A stretch of DNA of 64,000 nt from Paenibacillus marchantiophytorum (GCF_014640555.1 NZ_BMHE01000010.1:1-64000); one strand, 5' to 3'. Positions 25,300-34,849 are shown, counted from the first letter of the stretch. Numbers and translations are program-made. The notes: a model not told the origin generated them from the letters alone.

Positions 25300-26265
25300 G
25301 GTTAATTGTTTTTGTTTAGATCGTTTACTATTTCCATATAGGTAGTACAAAACCAGGATAAGCAGTGTCGCACCGGCAATCACATACTTCATTTCGAGTG
25401 ATAAAGTGGACGGCGTAATGTAGCCTTCAATGATGCCAGCGATGACGAATAGCGGAATGGTGCCAATCAGAAGCTGGGCGGATTCCTTGGCAGACTCCAG
25501 GAACAGCAGCTTTCGTGGGTAAGGTCCAGGCACGAAAAACCGATAACCCATGTAAAGTCCGGCTCCGCCTGCAATGAAGATCGCCGTCAGCTCAATGATC
25601 CCATGGGGCAAGATATAGGCCCAGAAGACATAGCTCTTGCCTGATTGCATGAACACGGCAGCCAATGCGCCAATCAGCAGGCCGTTGCTGACCATTAGGT
25701 AGATCGTGCCGATGCCCAGCGTCACCCCGCTAATGAATGCGAGAATGGCGACTCGAATATTGTTCGTCATGATGGCTGTGGAGACCAGCGGGGAATGGAT
25801 GTCGCCGCGTGGATCTGCTGTTTTGGAAGGATCAATGTTTTCGGCCATTCCGCCAGGCATGATCAGGGATAGATTGAGCGGATCCTTCCACACGGAGAGG
25901 AAGCCGAGAAGTCCTCCAAGCAAGAATAGCAGCAGGGCAAAGCCGACGAACAGGCCTCGTGCCTGGATCAGTGATGGGAAGTAATGAAGGAAAAAGGTCC
26001 TTAATTGCGTCGTGCTTTTATTGCTTTCTTGGTACATCGTATTATGCGCCTGCGAAATGAGATGATTGAGGTACACGGTCGTTTCATCCGCAGGGAGATG
26101 TGTCTGCAGGGTTGCCAGATGAGCAGAGACGGCTTTGTACAGCTCCGTGAAGCGATTGATATGACTGGCTTGCAGTCTGTTCTTCCGTTTGGTTAGTTGT
26201 TTCAAAAGCTCTTCAAGCTCTGTCCACTGCGATTTATGTTCGCGAATAAAGCGTGTGATATCCAT
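25294..26265 (-). CDS. SpoIIM-domain (stage II sporulation protein M-like) membrane protein
   Basis: About 323 residues: a cytosolic helical N-terminus, then about six membrane helices. Family features are MTNNIRVAILAFISGVTLGIGTIYL, LPHGIIELTAIFIAGGAGLYMGY and a last helix with SAKESAQLLIGTIPLFVIAGIIEGYITP. Similar proteins occur beside RDD and MoxR/DUF58 genes and need not act in sporulation. ATG 26265 follows AGGAGGGG. It is divergent from the RDD gene with an 84-nt spacer. Confidence 0.88.
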   Translation of the reverse strand: MDITRFIREHKSQWTELEELLKQLTKRKNRLQASHINRFTELYKAVSAHLATLQTHLPADETTVYLNHLISQAHNTMYQESNKSTTQLRTFFLHYFPSLIQARGLFVGFALLLFLLGGLLGFLSVWKDPLNLSLIMPGGMAENIDPSKTADPRGDIHSPLVSTAIMTNNIRVAILAFISGVTLGIGTIYLMVSNGLLIGALAAVFMQSGKSYVFWAYILPHGIIELTAIFIAGGAGLYMGYRFFVPGPYPRKLLFLESAKESAQLLIGTIPLFVIAGIIEGYITPSTLSLEMKYVIAGATLLILVLYYLYGNSKRSKQKQLTL

Positions 26266-26349
26266 GGTGCGGCCCCTCCTGATCGTTTGTTTCATTTTAG
26301 CATATTCATTCTCGTCGTTCCCATAATTTTGAAATCGCAAGGAGATGCT

Positions 26350-27147
26350 ATGAACGAGTCTCTGGATAAAAAAGTAACGATCATCACCCCGGAGCAGGTG
26401 CAGCTGCAATTCCATACAGCAGGCATCGGCAGCCGATCGCTGGCGCACATCCTTGATGCGCTGATTTTGCTAGTCGTCAACTGTCTTTTATTTGTCTTTG
26501 CGCTGCTCGTAAGCCGATTATATTCAGGCAGCTGGCTGCCTGCTGTAGCCGATTACTTGTTGGCATTTTCGATTATTTTGTTAATCTTGCTCAATTTAGG
26601 GTATTTTGTTTGTACAGAAGCTTATATGGGCGGACAAACATGGGGCAAAAGATGGCTTGGGCTGCGCGTGCTTCAAAACAACGGCCAATCCGCTACCTTG
26701 TTATCCATCCTCATTCGCAATCTATTTCGACTGCTCGATATGATGCCGACATTTTACTTTCTAGGTGCCGTCAGCATCCTGTTTAGCGCCAAAGATAAGC
26801 GCATCGGGGATATGGTCGCGGGGACTATCGTGGTTGTCGAAGCGCGATTCGAACGGATGAAACGCCGCAAACAGTTGGAGAAGGCGATCTCCAAAAAGAA
26901 TTATCCGCTCCTTGCACTGGATATGGAAGAAGCCCAAAGGGCAGAGATTACGGATCAGGATTGGCAGCTTTTGCAGGCCTGGGTAGAGCGAATACCTACG
27001 ATGGCTAACGATCGATTAGCTGAGTTAGCGAGACCGATTGCGCAGCATTTTGCCCGGAAACTAGCGCTGAATCACTGGAGTACGCAGGATCCTGTTCTAT
27101 TTTTAATTAATATCTATGAAGCTCTTAGGTCTGATTGGGAAGTATGA
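26350..27147 (+). CDS. RDD family membrane protein
   Basis: About 265 residues. The RDD domain (about 25-160) has the arginine in GSRSLAHILDALIL, helices, GGQTWGKRWLGLRVL and SAKDKRIGDMVAGTIVV, followed by a cytosolic extension of about 100 residues not typical of small RDD proteins. Its role is unknown; context links it with the SpoIIM-like, MoxR and DUF58 genes. ATG 26350 follows AAGGAGA. Confidence 0.88.
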   Translation: MNESLDKKVTIITPEQVQLQFHTAGIGSRSLAHILDALILLVVNCLLFVFALLVSRLYSGSWLPAVADYLLAFSIILLILLNLGYFVCTEAYMGGQTWGKRWLGLRVLQNNGQSATLLSILIRNLFRLLDMMPTFYFLGAVSILFSAKDKRIGDMVAGTIVVVEARFERMKRRKQLEKAISKKNYPLLALDMEEAQRAEITDQDWQLLQAWVERIPTMANDRLAELARPIAQHFARKLALNHWSTQDPVLFLINIYEALRSDWEV

Positions 27148-27169
27148 GGAAGACGAGAGGAGAAGCAGG

Positions 27170-27853
27170 ATGGGATATACAGCTATTGTTGCGGGAGGCA
27201 CGGGGCTCGTTGGCAGTGAATTAATTCAGTTATTGCTGCAAGATCGCGCCTATGAAAGAGTGATTGCATTGGTCCGCACAAACATACAGACACAGCACCT
27301 GCAGGGCAGTGAGAAACTCTTTCAAATTGTAACAGATTTCAATCACTTGGACGCGGATATTCTTGCTTCTGACATTGAGCACGCGCATGTGTTCTGCACA
27401 TTGGGCACGACGATCAAGAAAGCGGGTTCGCAGGAGCAGTTTCGCAAAGTGGATCTGACCTATCCGTTGAAACTGGCGGAGTTGGCGAGTGTTCACCACG
27501 CGGAAGTGTTTGCGATCGTGACAGCCATGGGCGCGAACAGCAAGTCCACGATCTTTTACAATCGGGTGAAGGGCGAGGTCGAGGAGAAACTAAGAGAGCT
27601 AAATCTCCCAGCGCTATACATGCTACGTCCTTCTCTGATACTGGGCGATCGCAAGGAAGTCCGCGCGGGCGAGATGATTGGCAGCTTGGTATCACGGGCG
27701 ATAGCGCCGCTCATGATCGGCGGGCTTCGGACGTATCGACCTATCCAGGCGAAGGTTATTGCCGCAGGATTAATCGCATCGGCCAAATCAGGTCGTGCGG
27801 GGGCGCACATTATGCTGTCATCACAGATTGCCGAGCTCGCGGATGTAAAGTAA
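27170..27853 (+). CDS. NAD(P)-binding Rossmann-fold oxidoreductase (atypical SDR)
   Basis: About 227 residues with the nucleotide-binding motif VAGGTGLVGSEL at the N-terminus, FCTLGTTIKKAGS, the VTAMGANSKSTIFYNRVKGE region with the SDR-like Tyr/Lys area, and LRPSLILGDRKE. This matches bacterial NAD(P)H-binding proteins related to HTATIP2 and YbjT. Substrate unknown. AGGAG precedes ATG 27170, 22 nt after the RDD stop. Confidence 0.85.
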   Translation: MGYTAIVAGGTGLVGSELIQLLLQDRAYERVIALVRTNIQTQHLQGSEKLFQIVTDFNHLDADILASDIEHAHVFCTLGTTIKKAGSQEQFRKVDLTYPLKLAELASVHHAEVFAIVTAMGANSKSTIFYNRVKGEVEEKLRELNLPALYMLRPSLILGDRKEVRAGEMIGSLVSRAIAPLMIGGLRTYRPIQAKVIAAGLIASAKSGRAGAHIMLSSQIAELADVK

Positions 27854-27891
27854 AAAACAGTTGGGATGATTCATGTTCCCGCTGTTTTTTT
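27852..27891 (+). terminator. Terminator
   Basis: AACAGTTGGGA pairs with TTCCCGCTGTT (one mismatch), followed by T7; the stem begins at the stop codon. Confidence 0.75.
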
Positions 27892-28053
27892 GTTTAGGGA
27901 GCGGTGCCTAAGCGGCATATCTGCTATCTTCAATCGGATGTCCTGAATTAATGAAAAAATGGTTAATAAATACAGCGATTCGTGATATACTCATACAATG
28001 TTTCAAGTTTGTAATATATAAACAACATTGTAGAGGGTATGGGGGATAACGGA

Positions 28054-28908
28054 ATGCTTAAACGATTAGGCTGGATGGCACTTATTTTGTGTATGGTGGC
28101 AAGCAGCAGCGCAAGTGCAGAAGAAAGTACAAGTAAGTACACATGGATTGAAGGCGGTAAAATAGTAGATTTGGGTCCGATAGCTGCGATTGATCTTGGA
28201 CCTGAATTTGTGTTTCTGGATGCCGAGAATACGAAGAAAATGAGTAAAGAAAACCATGAATCTGTCACAGGCAATGAGATGGGCAGTATTTTTCCTAAAA
28301 ATTCGGAGCAGACATGGACGGTCATTCTGGAATATGAGAAATCAGGTCATATCAAAGATGATGAAAAGACGAAGATCGATGCCAAAGATCTGTTGAACAG
28401 TTATAAAAAAGGGACTGAAGCTGCCAATAAAGAACGTCAAGAGGGGCAGCGAATTCATGTGAAGGGTTGGGATATTGAACCTTTTTATGATGAAAAAACA
28501 CATGGACTTACGTGGTCCTTGCTGGCAGAAGATGATAGTAAAACAACGTTTCTTAACTATAATACGCGAATTTTAACGAAAGAAGGGAATATTTCCGTTA
28601 TTCTAGTCTCAGATCCTGCGCATCGTGAAGCAGATAAGAAGGTGCTTGCTGAGAAGTTATTGCCTAAGTTAACGATGAAGCCAGGTGAGAAGTACGAAGA
28701 TTTCAATCCTGCCAAAGATAAGATGTCTGAATACGGACTTAGCGCGCTAATTCTTGGAGGAGCAGGACTAGCGGTGGCTAAGAAGGTCGGTTTCATCGCT
28801 CTCATTCTTGTCTTTCTAAAGAAGTTCGCAGTTATCATCGTAATTGCACTTGGAGCTGTTTGGACGTTTATCAAAAAAAGATTTCAGCGGCGAGATATGA
28901 ACGGTTAA
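28054..28908 (+). CDS. DUF2167 membrane protein
   Basis: About 284 residues: signal peptide (MALILCMVASSSASA), extracytoplasmic domain with YTWIEGGKIVDLGPIAAIDL, VKGWDIEPFYDEKTHGLTWSLLAE and FNYNTRIL-like NYNTRILTKEG, then two C-terminal membrane helices. DUF2167 has no known function. ATG 28054 is preferred because GGGGGA lies eight nt before it, whereas ATG 28039 abuts its site. Confidence 0.87.
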   Translation: MLKRLGWMALILCMVASSSASAEESTSKYTWIEGGKIVDLGPIAAIDLGPEFVFLDAENTKKMSKENHESVTGNEMGSIFPKNSEQTWTVILEYEKSGHIKDDEKTKIDAKDLLNSYKKGTEAANKERQEGQRIHVKGWDIEPFYDEKTHGLTWSLLAEDDSKTTFLNYNTRILTKEGNISVILVSDPAHREADKKVLAEKLLPKLTMKPGEKYEDFNPAKDKMSEYGLSALILGGAGLAVAKKVGFIALILVFLKKFAVIIVIALGAVWTFIKKRFQRRDMNG

Positions 28909-29028
28909 TAAGAGGGACAGTGGAGCAGCTATTGCGCTAGCATATCGACGAAAGTGCTTGTTCCTGCTATGATTAAACACGTTAATTATCAACGTTGTAT
29001 AACGTTTAGAAGAAAGTAGGTTCCTATC

Positions 29029-29322
29029 ATGATTGATCACATCGTACTCGTTAAATTCGGAGAGACGACGACAAACGCGCAGATGCAAGAGGTTGTAGAC
29101 CGCTTCAAAGCTCTGAAAGCTCATTTGACAGGTATCGTCGATATTCAAGCCGGCATTAACTTTTCTGAGAAGAACAAAGGGTATCAGGTTGTTTTATCCG
29201 TGCGTTTTGAAGATCGAGCAGCGCTTGAAGCTTACGGTCCTAACCCGGAGCATCAAGCGGTTGCCGCCTATATCAGAGAAGTTGGTCGAGAAGACAGTTT
29301 AATTGTCGATATCGAAATTTAA
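29029..29322 (+). CDS. Dabb family (stress-responsive A/B barrel) protein
   Basis: 97 residues: MIDHIVLVKFGETTT, the GIVDIQAGINFSE strand-turn, and AYGPNPEHQAVAAYIRE. It forms a dimeric ferredoxin-like alpha/beta barrel; bacterial roles are mostly unassigned. Full domain length, own terminator. Confidence 0.9.
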   Translation: MIDHIVLVKFGETTTNAQMQEVVDRFKALKAHLTGIVDIQAGINFSEKNKGYQVVLSVRFEDRAALEAYGPNPEHQAVAAYIREVGREDSLIVDIEI

Positions 29323-29331
29323 AAGATGAGC

Positions 29332-29367
29332 GACGGGTAGGGACATGGTCCTTGCCCGTCTTTTTTT
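29332..29367 (+). terminator. Terminator after Dabb gene
   Basis: GACGGGTAGGGAC pairs with GTCCTTGCCCGTC, followed by seven T. Confidence 0.88.
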
Positions 29368-29368
29368 A

Positions 29369-29669
29369 AAAAACATAAGAGTTTATATGTTTTGGAGTGA
29401 AAACGGAGTTGCTCCAGCTGCCTCGCGGGGAGGGAACTACGGTGCGCTATTTTAGCCAAAAGTGTCATTATCGGGAGGTTGAGGGAACTAGAGTCCGCTA
29501 TTTTGCTGTTCTTTGGGAAATTCAGCTCTTTTGGTGGAAATAAGACCCTGTAGTTCCGCTATGACCCTCGCATGCCTACTTTTTGCCTAATTAGCGTCCC
29601 CTAGTTCCCTTACTAGGTTTTGCTGCTAAGAAGAGACGGATCTATCAGGGCGGCGAAGCCGTTTTTCTT
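29369..29669 (+). repeat. Dispersed ~300-bp element, copy 2 (GGAACTA family)
   Basis: Aligned with copy 1 from the TTTATATGTTTTGGAGTGA end through the TCAGGGCGGCGAAGCCGT end, including two direct and two inverted motif copies. It starts immediately behind a terminator, as copy 1 does. No gene in 29370-29780. Confidence 0.85.
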
Positions 29670-29782
29670 AGGAACCAGAGGGCATTTTGCGGATTTTATA
29701 CGAATGGGGGAGTTCGTCCAATCTATTAAACTAGCAGATACATATCATATCGTATCTTAACAAGAGAGGAGAGGATTATATA

Positions 29783-30199
29783 ATGGCTAATCAAATTGAA
29801 AGTTACCAAGGAATTACGGTTACACCAGTGACGGACGGGGTGCAAATTCCGGTCCCCTTGACGCCGGCTGGTGTCGGCATTGCGGAGGTTCGAGTTTCCG
29901 TTCCAGGCACTTATCCCAATGTTGTTGAAGTGAAAGCGACTGTGGGGTTAAGAGGAGATGCAGGAACTGGAAGTGTATTGTTCCGTATTTTCCGTGACGG
30001 GCATGAAATCTACTATGCGCGTTTGGGAATCGAAGCTAGCTTCGAGAAATATTATATTCCTACGCTGCAAGCAATCGACGTTAACCCGCCGCAAGGATCG
30101 CACGGTTACACATTGTCCATTGAGTCTTTAACACCTGGTTTAGCTGTAACGGTTATCGGACCGATTACAATGAGCGCTTTGGTTATTAACGCAATCTAA
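29783..30199 (+). CDS. Beta-rich protein of unknown function
   Basis: 138 residues, no signal peptide. Predominantly beta: GITVTPVTDGVQIPVPLTPAG, EVRVSVPGTYPNVVEVKATVGL, VLFRIFRDGHEIYYAR, LSIESLTPGLAVTVIGP. The composition is hydrophobic and Gly/Pro/Val-rich, reminiscent of spore-surface or capsid-like beta sandwiches, but I cannot name the family. GGAGAGG is upstream and a hairpin terminator follows. Confidence 0.75.
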   Translation: MANQIESYQGITVTPVTDGVQIPVPLTPAGVGIAEVRVSVPGTYPNVVEVKATVGLRGDAGTGSVLFRIFRDGHEIYYARLGIEASFEKYYIPTLQAIDVNPPQGSHGYTLSIESLTPGLAVTVIGPITMSALVINAI

Positions 30200-30205
30200 T
30201 ACAAT

Positions 30206-30249
30206 AAGCCTCCGATTCCACGTTGTTCAAGTGGGGTTGGAGGCTTGTT
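30206..30249 (+). terminator. Hairpin terminator between convergent genes
   Basis: AAGCCTCCGATTCCAC pairs with GTGGGGTTGGAGGCTT. The T run is short, so efficiency is uncertain; it may serve both converging genes. Confidence 0.7.
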
Positions 30250-30265
30250 TGTGGTGCAAGATTTG

Positions 30266-31120
30266 CTAACTTTTCTGTTCTTTGCGATAGACAGAAGGCG
30301 CTGTGCCGGTCCATTTGCGGAATTGTTTGGAGAAATACAGAGCATCATTGAAGCCAACCGAGGAGGCCACCTGATCGATGGTCATGGACGTTTCTAGCAG
30401 CTGCTTGGCGCGTTCCATACGGATTTTGAATAAATACTGCATAGGCGCGAAGCCAGTGTATTGCTTGAACATTTTACATAAATAGGTTCGATGGTAACCC
30501 AGTTTGTGAGCCAGCTCTTCAATGGACACCGTTTGGGTGTACTGCAGCTCCAAGTAACGGATTGCTTGACCAATTTGGCGTTCGATGTCCGTTTCGGTAA
30601 CAGGCTTAGCTGTGATTTGGTGCGTATTCGACCGCCCAAGCTCGCGGATCAGGAGCCTAAGCCATCCTGCGGCTTCCATATCTTCCATAACCGGGAAGGT
30701 AGATTGCTGAAAGCTGGAGCGAATATGGCGGTAATGATGCCTGAGGACACGTGGGCTGCACCCCGAAATAACAGCATTCTCTGGTGTTACGCCGATTTGG
30801 GAAAGCATCATTCCGGCTGCTCGTCCAGTAAAGGCGACCCACGTATAGTGCCATGGTTGATGGGCATCCGCCACATAATTGAACAGTTCCCCTGGGAAAA
30901 TGAAGAAGGTATCTCCGGTTTTGCAGGGATAGGAACGATTATTCATCTCAAAAATACCCTCGCCAGCTTGTACCGTATGAATGAGGTAATAATCATGAAC
31001 CGCTGGCCCCATTTTGTGAAGGGGCACGGGTTTGCCATCGCCGCTGAAAAGGACGGATAATTCATTGCTGCTGTGATGAGGATTAATTGTTATGGCGAAA
31101 TAAGTATGGTCCGCATTCAT
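30266..31120 (-). CDS. AraC family regulator with cupin sensor
   Basis: 284 residues: N-terminal cupin-like arabinose-binding domain (YYLIHTVQAGEGIFEMNNRS, GDTFFIFPGELFNYVAD) and C-terminal double helix-turn-helix (SIEELAHKLGYHRTYLCKMFKQ; TIDQVASSVGFNDALYFSKQFRKW). It is divergent from the alpha-galactosidase gene 145 nt away, which suggests it activates that gene in response to an alpha-galactoside (inference). Confidence 0.92.
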   Translation of the reverse strand: MNADHTYFAITINPHHSSNELSVLFSGDGKPVPLHKMGPAVHDYYLIHTVQAGEGIFEMNNRSYPCKTGDTFFIFPGELFNYVADAHQPWHYTWVAFTGRAAGMMLSQIGVTPENAVISGCSPRVLRHHYRHIRSSFQQSTFPVMEDMEAAGWLRLLIRELGRSNTHQITAKPVTETDIERQIGQAIRYLELQYTQTVSIEELAHKLGYHRTYLCKMFKQYTGFAPMQYLFKIRMERAKQLLETSMTIDQVASSVGFNDALYFSKQFRKWTGTAPSVYRKEQKS

Positions 31121-31265
31121 GGAAGCCTCTTCTGTTTTTAATCTCAGAGTAACCTAATAAACTACAAATGTCCATATAGGAGTTCATTCGATCCATATGT
31201 TTGCACGGCATCCTGCGCTATAGTGAAGATAGGAATAGCGACCACATAATAGAGGAGAATGAGAC

Positions 31266-32564
31266 ATGTCCAAGATTACTTTTTTGGGTGCAGGAAGTAC
31301 GGTTTTTGCGAAAAACGTGTTGGGAGATTGCTTGCTTACACCCGCTCTGCAAGGCTTTGAAATCGCTCTCTTTGATATTGATCATGTACGTTTACAAGAC
31401 TCAGCCAACATGCTGAATAACATTAAGAAAACAAGTGGAAGCACTTCTACAATTAAAGTTTATACGGACCGCAAAGAAGCTCTTAGCGGAGCAAAATATG
31501 TGGTTAATGCAATTCAAGTAGGTGGCTATGATCCATGTACAATTACGGATTTCGAAATCCCGAATAAGTATGGTTTGCGTCAAACCATTGCAGATACGGT
31601 AGGAATTGGTGGTATTTTCCGCAACTTGCGTACGATACCTGTGATGCTGGATTTTGCAGCTGATGTCCGTGAAGTTTGTCCGGATGCGCTGTTCCTCAAC
31701 TATACGAATCCAATGGCTGTTTTGACGAATGTGATGAATACTTACGGGGGTGTGCGTACAGTTGGTTTGTGTCACAGTGTGCAAACTTGTATTCCAGAAC
31801 TGTTCAAAAGCCTAGGCCTGGAAAAAGAAGGCGTGAAAGCCAAAATCGCCGGCATTAACCACATGGCATGGCTGCTCGAAGTTACGAAGGATGGCATTGA
31901 TCTGTACCCAGAAATCAAGAAGCGGGCTGCTGAGAAGCAGCAAGAGAAACACAAGGATATGGTTCGCTTCGAAATGATGCTGAAATTCGGACACTACATT
32001 ACGGAATCTTCCGAGCATAATGCGGAATACCATCCGTATTTCATCAAACGCAGTTATCCAGAGCTGGTTGATCGCTTCAACATTCCGCTGGATGAGTATC
32101 CGCGCCGCTGTATCGACCAAATTAGCAGATGGAAGCAGATGCGTGAGGATCTCGTTAACGATGCCAACTTGACACATGAGCGCTCCCATGAATATGCTTC
32201 GTATATTTTCGAAGCGATTGAGACGGACGTTCCTTACAAAATTGGCGGTAACGTGATGAACACCGGCTTAATCACCAACTTGCCGCGCGAAGCTTGCGTC
32301 GAAGTGCCTTGCTTGGTAGATCGCAACGGAGTTACGCCTACCTATGTAGGGGATTTGCCGCCGCAGCTTGCAGCGCTTAACCGTACGAACATCAATACGC
32401 AGTTGTTGACGATTGAAGCTGCCATTACGCGCAAACGCGAGCATATCTACCACGCGGCTATGCTGGATCCTCATACAGCGGCTGAGCTGTCCATGGACGA
32501 CATCGTCGCGATGTGTGATGATTTAATCGAAGCACATGGCAAATGGCTGCCGGAGTATCATTAG
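31266..32564 (+). CDS. melA: Alpha-galactosidase, GH4 family
   Basis: 432 residues. GH4 enzymes hydrolyse glycosides using NAD and a divalent metal. The NAD-binding GAGSTVFAKN is at the N-terminus. NYTNPMA and the metal-binding CHSVQ and GINHMAW follow, and the CHSV motif is typical of GH4 alpha-galactosidases as opposed to CN-type relatives. It is transcribed divergently from the AraC regulator; no transporter adjoins it. GGAGAATGAG precedes ATG 31266. Confidence 0.93.
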   Translation: MSKITFLGAGSTVFAKNVLGDCLLTPALQGFEIALFDIDHVRLQDSANMLNNIKKTSGSTSTIKVYTDRKEALSGAKYVVNAIQVGGYDPCTITDFEIPNKYGLRQTIADTVGIGGIFRNLRTIPVMLDFAADVREVCPDALFLNYTNPMAVLTNVMNTYGGVRTVGLCHSVQTCIPELFKSLGLEKEGVKAKIAGINHMAWLLEVTKDGIDLYPEIKKRAAEKQQEKHKDMVRFEMMLKFGHYITESSEHNAEYHPYFIKRSYPELVDRFNIPLDEYPRRCIDQISRWKQMREDLVNDANLTHERSHEYASYIFEAIETDVPYKIGGNVMNTGLITNLPREACVEVPCLVDRNGVTPTYVGDLPPQLAALNRTNINTQLLTIEAAITRKREHIYHAAMLDPHTAAELSMDDIVAMCDDLIEAHGKWLPEYH

Positions 32565-32689
32565 GTTTTGAGGAACTACCAAGGCTAAGAGGCTGGCTCT
32601 GAAGGTTGAAAAACCTGGGGGGGCGGCCTTTTTGGCTTAGTTGGCGGTGGTGATGCAGTAGTGCTGGGGGCGAGAGTGGGAGCTGAGCA

Positions 32690-34310
32690 GAGAGGAGCCG
32701 AGCCGAGCTGAGCTGAGCGGGCCGAGCCGGGCAGGCAGAGCTGAGCAGTGCCGTACCGAGCCTCCTCATAATTTAACTGCCACGCTAACGAATTGCATGA
32801 TGCTTATTGGCAAGAAACTGGCTACTTTGAAGAACTAAGGAACTCAACAGATGTTATGAAGGCGCGAATAGGCGGAATGGTGGTCATTTACATGAGATAA
32901 CGCTTCTGGAACGCATTAGGTTTTCAAATTGACCGATTTTGGCCAAATAAGAGTTATTGGGTTCGTAAAGTAGTCGACTTTCAGGTACGGTAGCCTTATG
33001 TGGCAGCCATTAGTGGAGTTGAGCACCGCCAAGCCGCCTCACAATCAAACTGCTACTCTAATGAACTGCATGATGCCTATAGGCGAGAAACTTGCTACTT
33101 TGAAGAACTAACGAACTCAACAGGCGTTATGAAGGCTTGAATAGGCGAAATGGTGGTCATTTACATGAGATAACGCTTCTGGAACGCGTTAGGTTTTTGA
33201 ATTGCCCTATTTTGATCAAATAAGGGTTATTGAGTTCGTAAAGTAGCCGACTTTCAGGTGCGGTAGCCCTTTGTGGCAGCCATTAGTGAAGCTGAACACC
33301 GGACATCAGAATATCACTGGCATCAAAATTTCAGTTTGAGTTAAGGTTGAAATTCAGCGTTAAAGCGGCGTCTGGGGTTAAAGTGTGGCCTTTAACGCTG
33401 ATAAACAGCGTTAAGGGCAGAGAAAGGGCAGGGTGAGCGGTAATTCAGTTGAGTTAAGGTTAAAATTCAGCGTTAAAGCGGAGTCTGGAGCCAAAGTGTG
33501 GCTCGTAACGCTGAAAAACAGCGTTACAGGTCACGCCGAGGGTAAATCGGGCTGAATCGAGCCGAGCCGAGTCGGCCGAGCACAGCCAAGCCTTCTCACA
33601 ATCAAACTGCTACGCTAACGAACTGCATGATGCTTATAAGCAAGAAACTGGCTACTTTGAAGAACTAACGAACTCAACAGGCGTTATGAAGGCGCGAATA
33701 GGCGGAATGGTGGTCATTTACATGAGATAACGCTTCTGGAACGCGTTAGTTTTTCAAATTGACCGATTTTGGCCAAATAAGAGTATTGGGTTCGTAAAGT
33801 AGTCGACTTTCAGGTACGGTAGCTCTTTGGGGCAGCCATTAGTGGAGTTGAGCGCTGGGCGTCAGAATATCACCGGTCATCAAAATTTCAGTTGTGTTAA
33901 GGTTGAAATTCAGCGTTACGGCGGTGCTTGGGGCCAAAGTGTGGCTCTTAGCGCTGAAAAACAGCGTTAAGGGCAGAGAAAGGGCAGAGTGAGCGGCAAT
34001 TCAGTTGTGTTAAGGTTGAAATTCAGCGTTAAAGCCGAGCCTGGAGTTAAAGTGTGGCTCGTAACGCTGAAAAACAACGTTACAGTTCGGGCCGAGCCGA
34101 GTCGGGCCGAGCCGAGCTGGGCTGGGCTCGGCCAAGCACCGCCAAGCCCCCTCACAATCAAACTGACACGCTAACGAACTGCATGATGCTTATAAGCAAG
34201 AAACTGGCTACTTTGAAGAACTAACGAACTCAACAGGCGTTATGAAGACTCGAATAGGCGGAATGGTGGTTATTTACATAAGATAACGTTTCTGTAACGC
34301 GTTAGCTTTT
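32690..34310. repeat. Composite tandem repeat region, ~556-bp period
   Basis: No gene in 32565-34391. Three unit types recur. A (~250 bp) is at 32770-33016, 33041-33290, 33598-33848 and 34154-34310. B (~90 bp, CAGCGTTAA inverted repeats) comes in pairs at 33331-33530 and 33887-34085. C is GAGCC-rich low-complexity DNA at 32690-32760, 33551-33592 and 34090-34132. The anchor ACAATCAAACTG recurs at 33041, 33598 and 34154, giving periods of 557 and 556 bp. Open frames here are by-products of the repeats. Confidence 0.9.
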
Positions 34311-34391
34311 CTAGCTCTCCGCGTTACAGCGGCTTCTGAGGCTAAAATGTGGACAGGGCCAAGGAGAAGCTGTAACGCCGGCGTAGCCAAC

Positions 34392-34436
34392 AAAAAAAGG
34401 TCATGACGTATGTGTAACATACGCATGGCCTTTTTT
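34392..34436. terminator. Bidirectional terminator
   Basis: AAAAAAGGTCATGACGTATGT pairs with the complementary run ACATACGCATGGCCTTTTTT; A and T runs on both flanks allow use from either strand. It ends two bases before the minus-strand gene stop. Confidence 0.85.
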
Positions 34437-34438
34437 CA

Positions 34439-34756
34439 TTACCCGCCGAATGCGTCTCGAAACGCATGGTTGAGGGTTGCGAGCTCTACTTGCCAGATCG
34501 GGGCAATTTCGGGTCCGACTTGCGTATCGAACCAGTCCGCGAGCGCCTTGCGGTTGCTGCCGTTGTCGACGATGAAAGGAAGGTTCAGCATGACCTTCTT
34601 CACATAGAGTTCTTCGGCCTCCTTGATTTGTTCCGGAGATAGCCAGACCTTCAAACGCTTGATTGTGCGATACAATTCCTTGCTGCAAGCTCTGCGGATG
34701 CCGCGTGCACTAGGGAATTGTTGTTTGTGTTTCTCACTCGGCTTGTTGTTAATCAT
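34439..34756 (-). CDS. Small conserved hypothetical protein
   Basis: About 105 residues, soluble and basic at the N-terminus: RGIRRACSKELYRTIKRLKVWLSPEQ, then VMLNLPFIVDNGSNRKALADWFD and a C-terminal HAFRDAFGG. No recognised motif. ATG 34756 is chosen although its ribosome site (AGGGAG) is about 14 nt away; GTG 34768 is the alternative. It lies 93 nt behind the MMPL gene on the same strand and may be part of that operon. Confidence 0.65.
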   Translation of the reverse strand: MINNKPSEKHKQQFPSARGIRRACSKELYRTIKRLKVWLSPEQIKEAEELYVKKVMLNLPFIVDNGSNRKALADWFDTQVGPEIAPIWQVELATLNHAFRDAFGG

Positions 34757-34849
34757 GACTGTATCCACTCCCTCTATGCTATTTGTATGCATGGAGAGAG
34801 CGGAGAGCCACACGAGATAAGAACCTATAGCGCCCAAGTTGGAGGTAAA

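Noticed and set aside
28909..29028. Operator at the AACGTTGTATAACGTT stretch before the Dabb gene
   Set aside because: Only a loose dyad, not repeated elsewhere, with no regulator nearby.
33967..34174. Short frames on both strands in the tandem array
   Set aside because: They consist of repeat B and GAGCC-rich sequence and have no ribosome site.
32690..34310. Possible CRISPR array
   Set aside because: Units are ~90-250 bp with no short direct repeats separated by unique spacers, and no cas genes are present.
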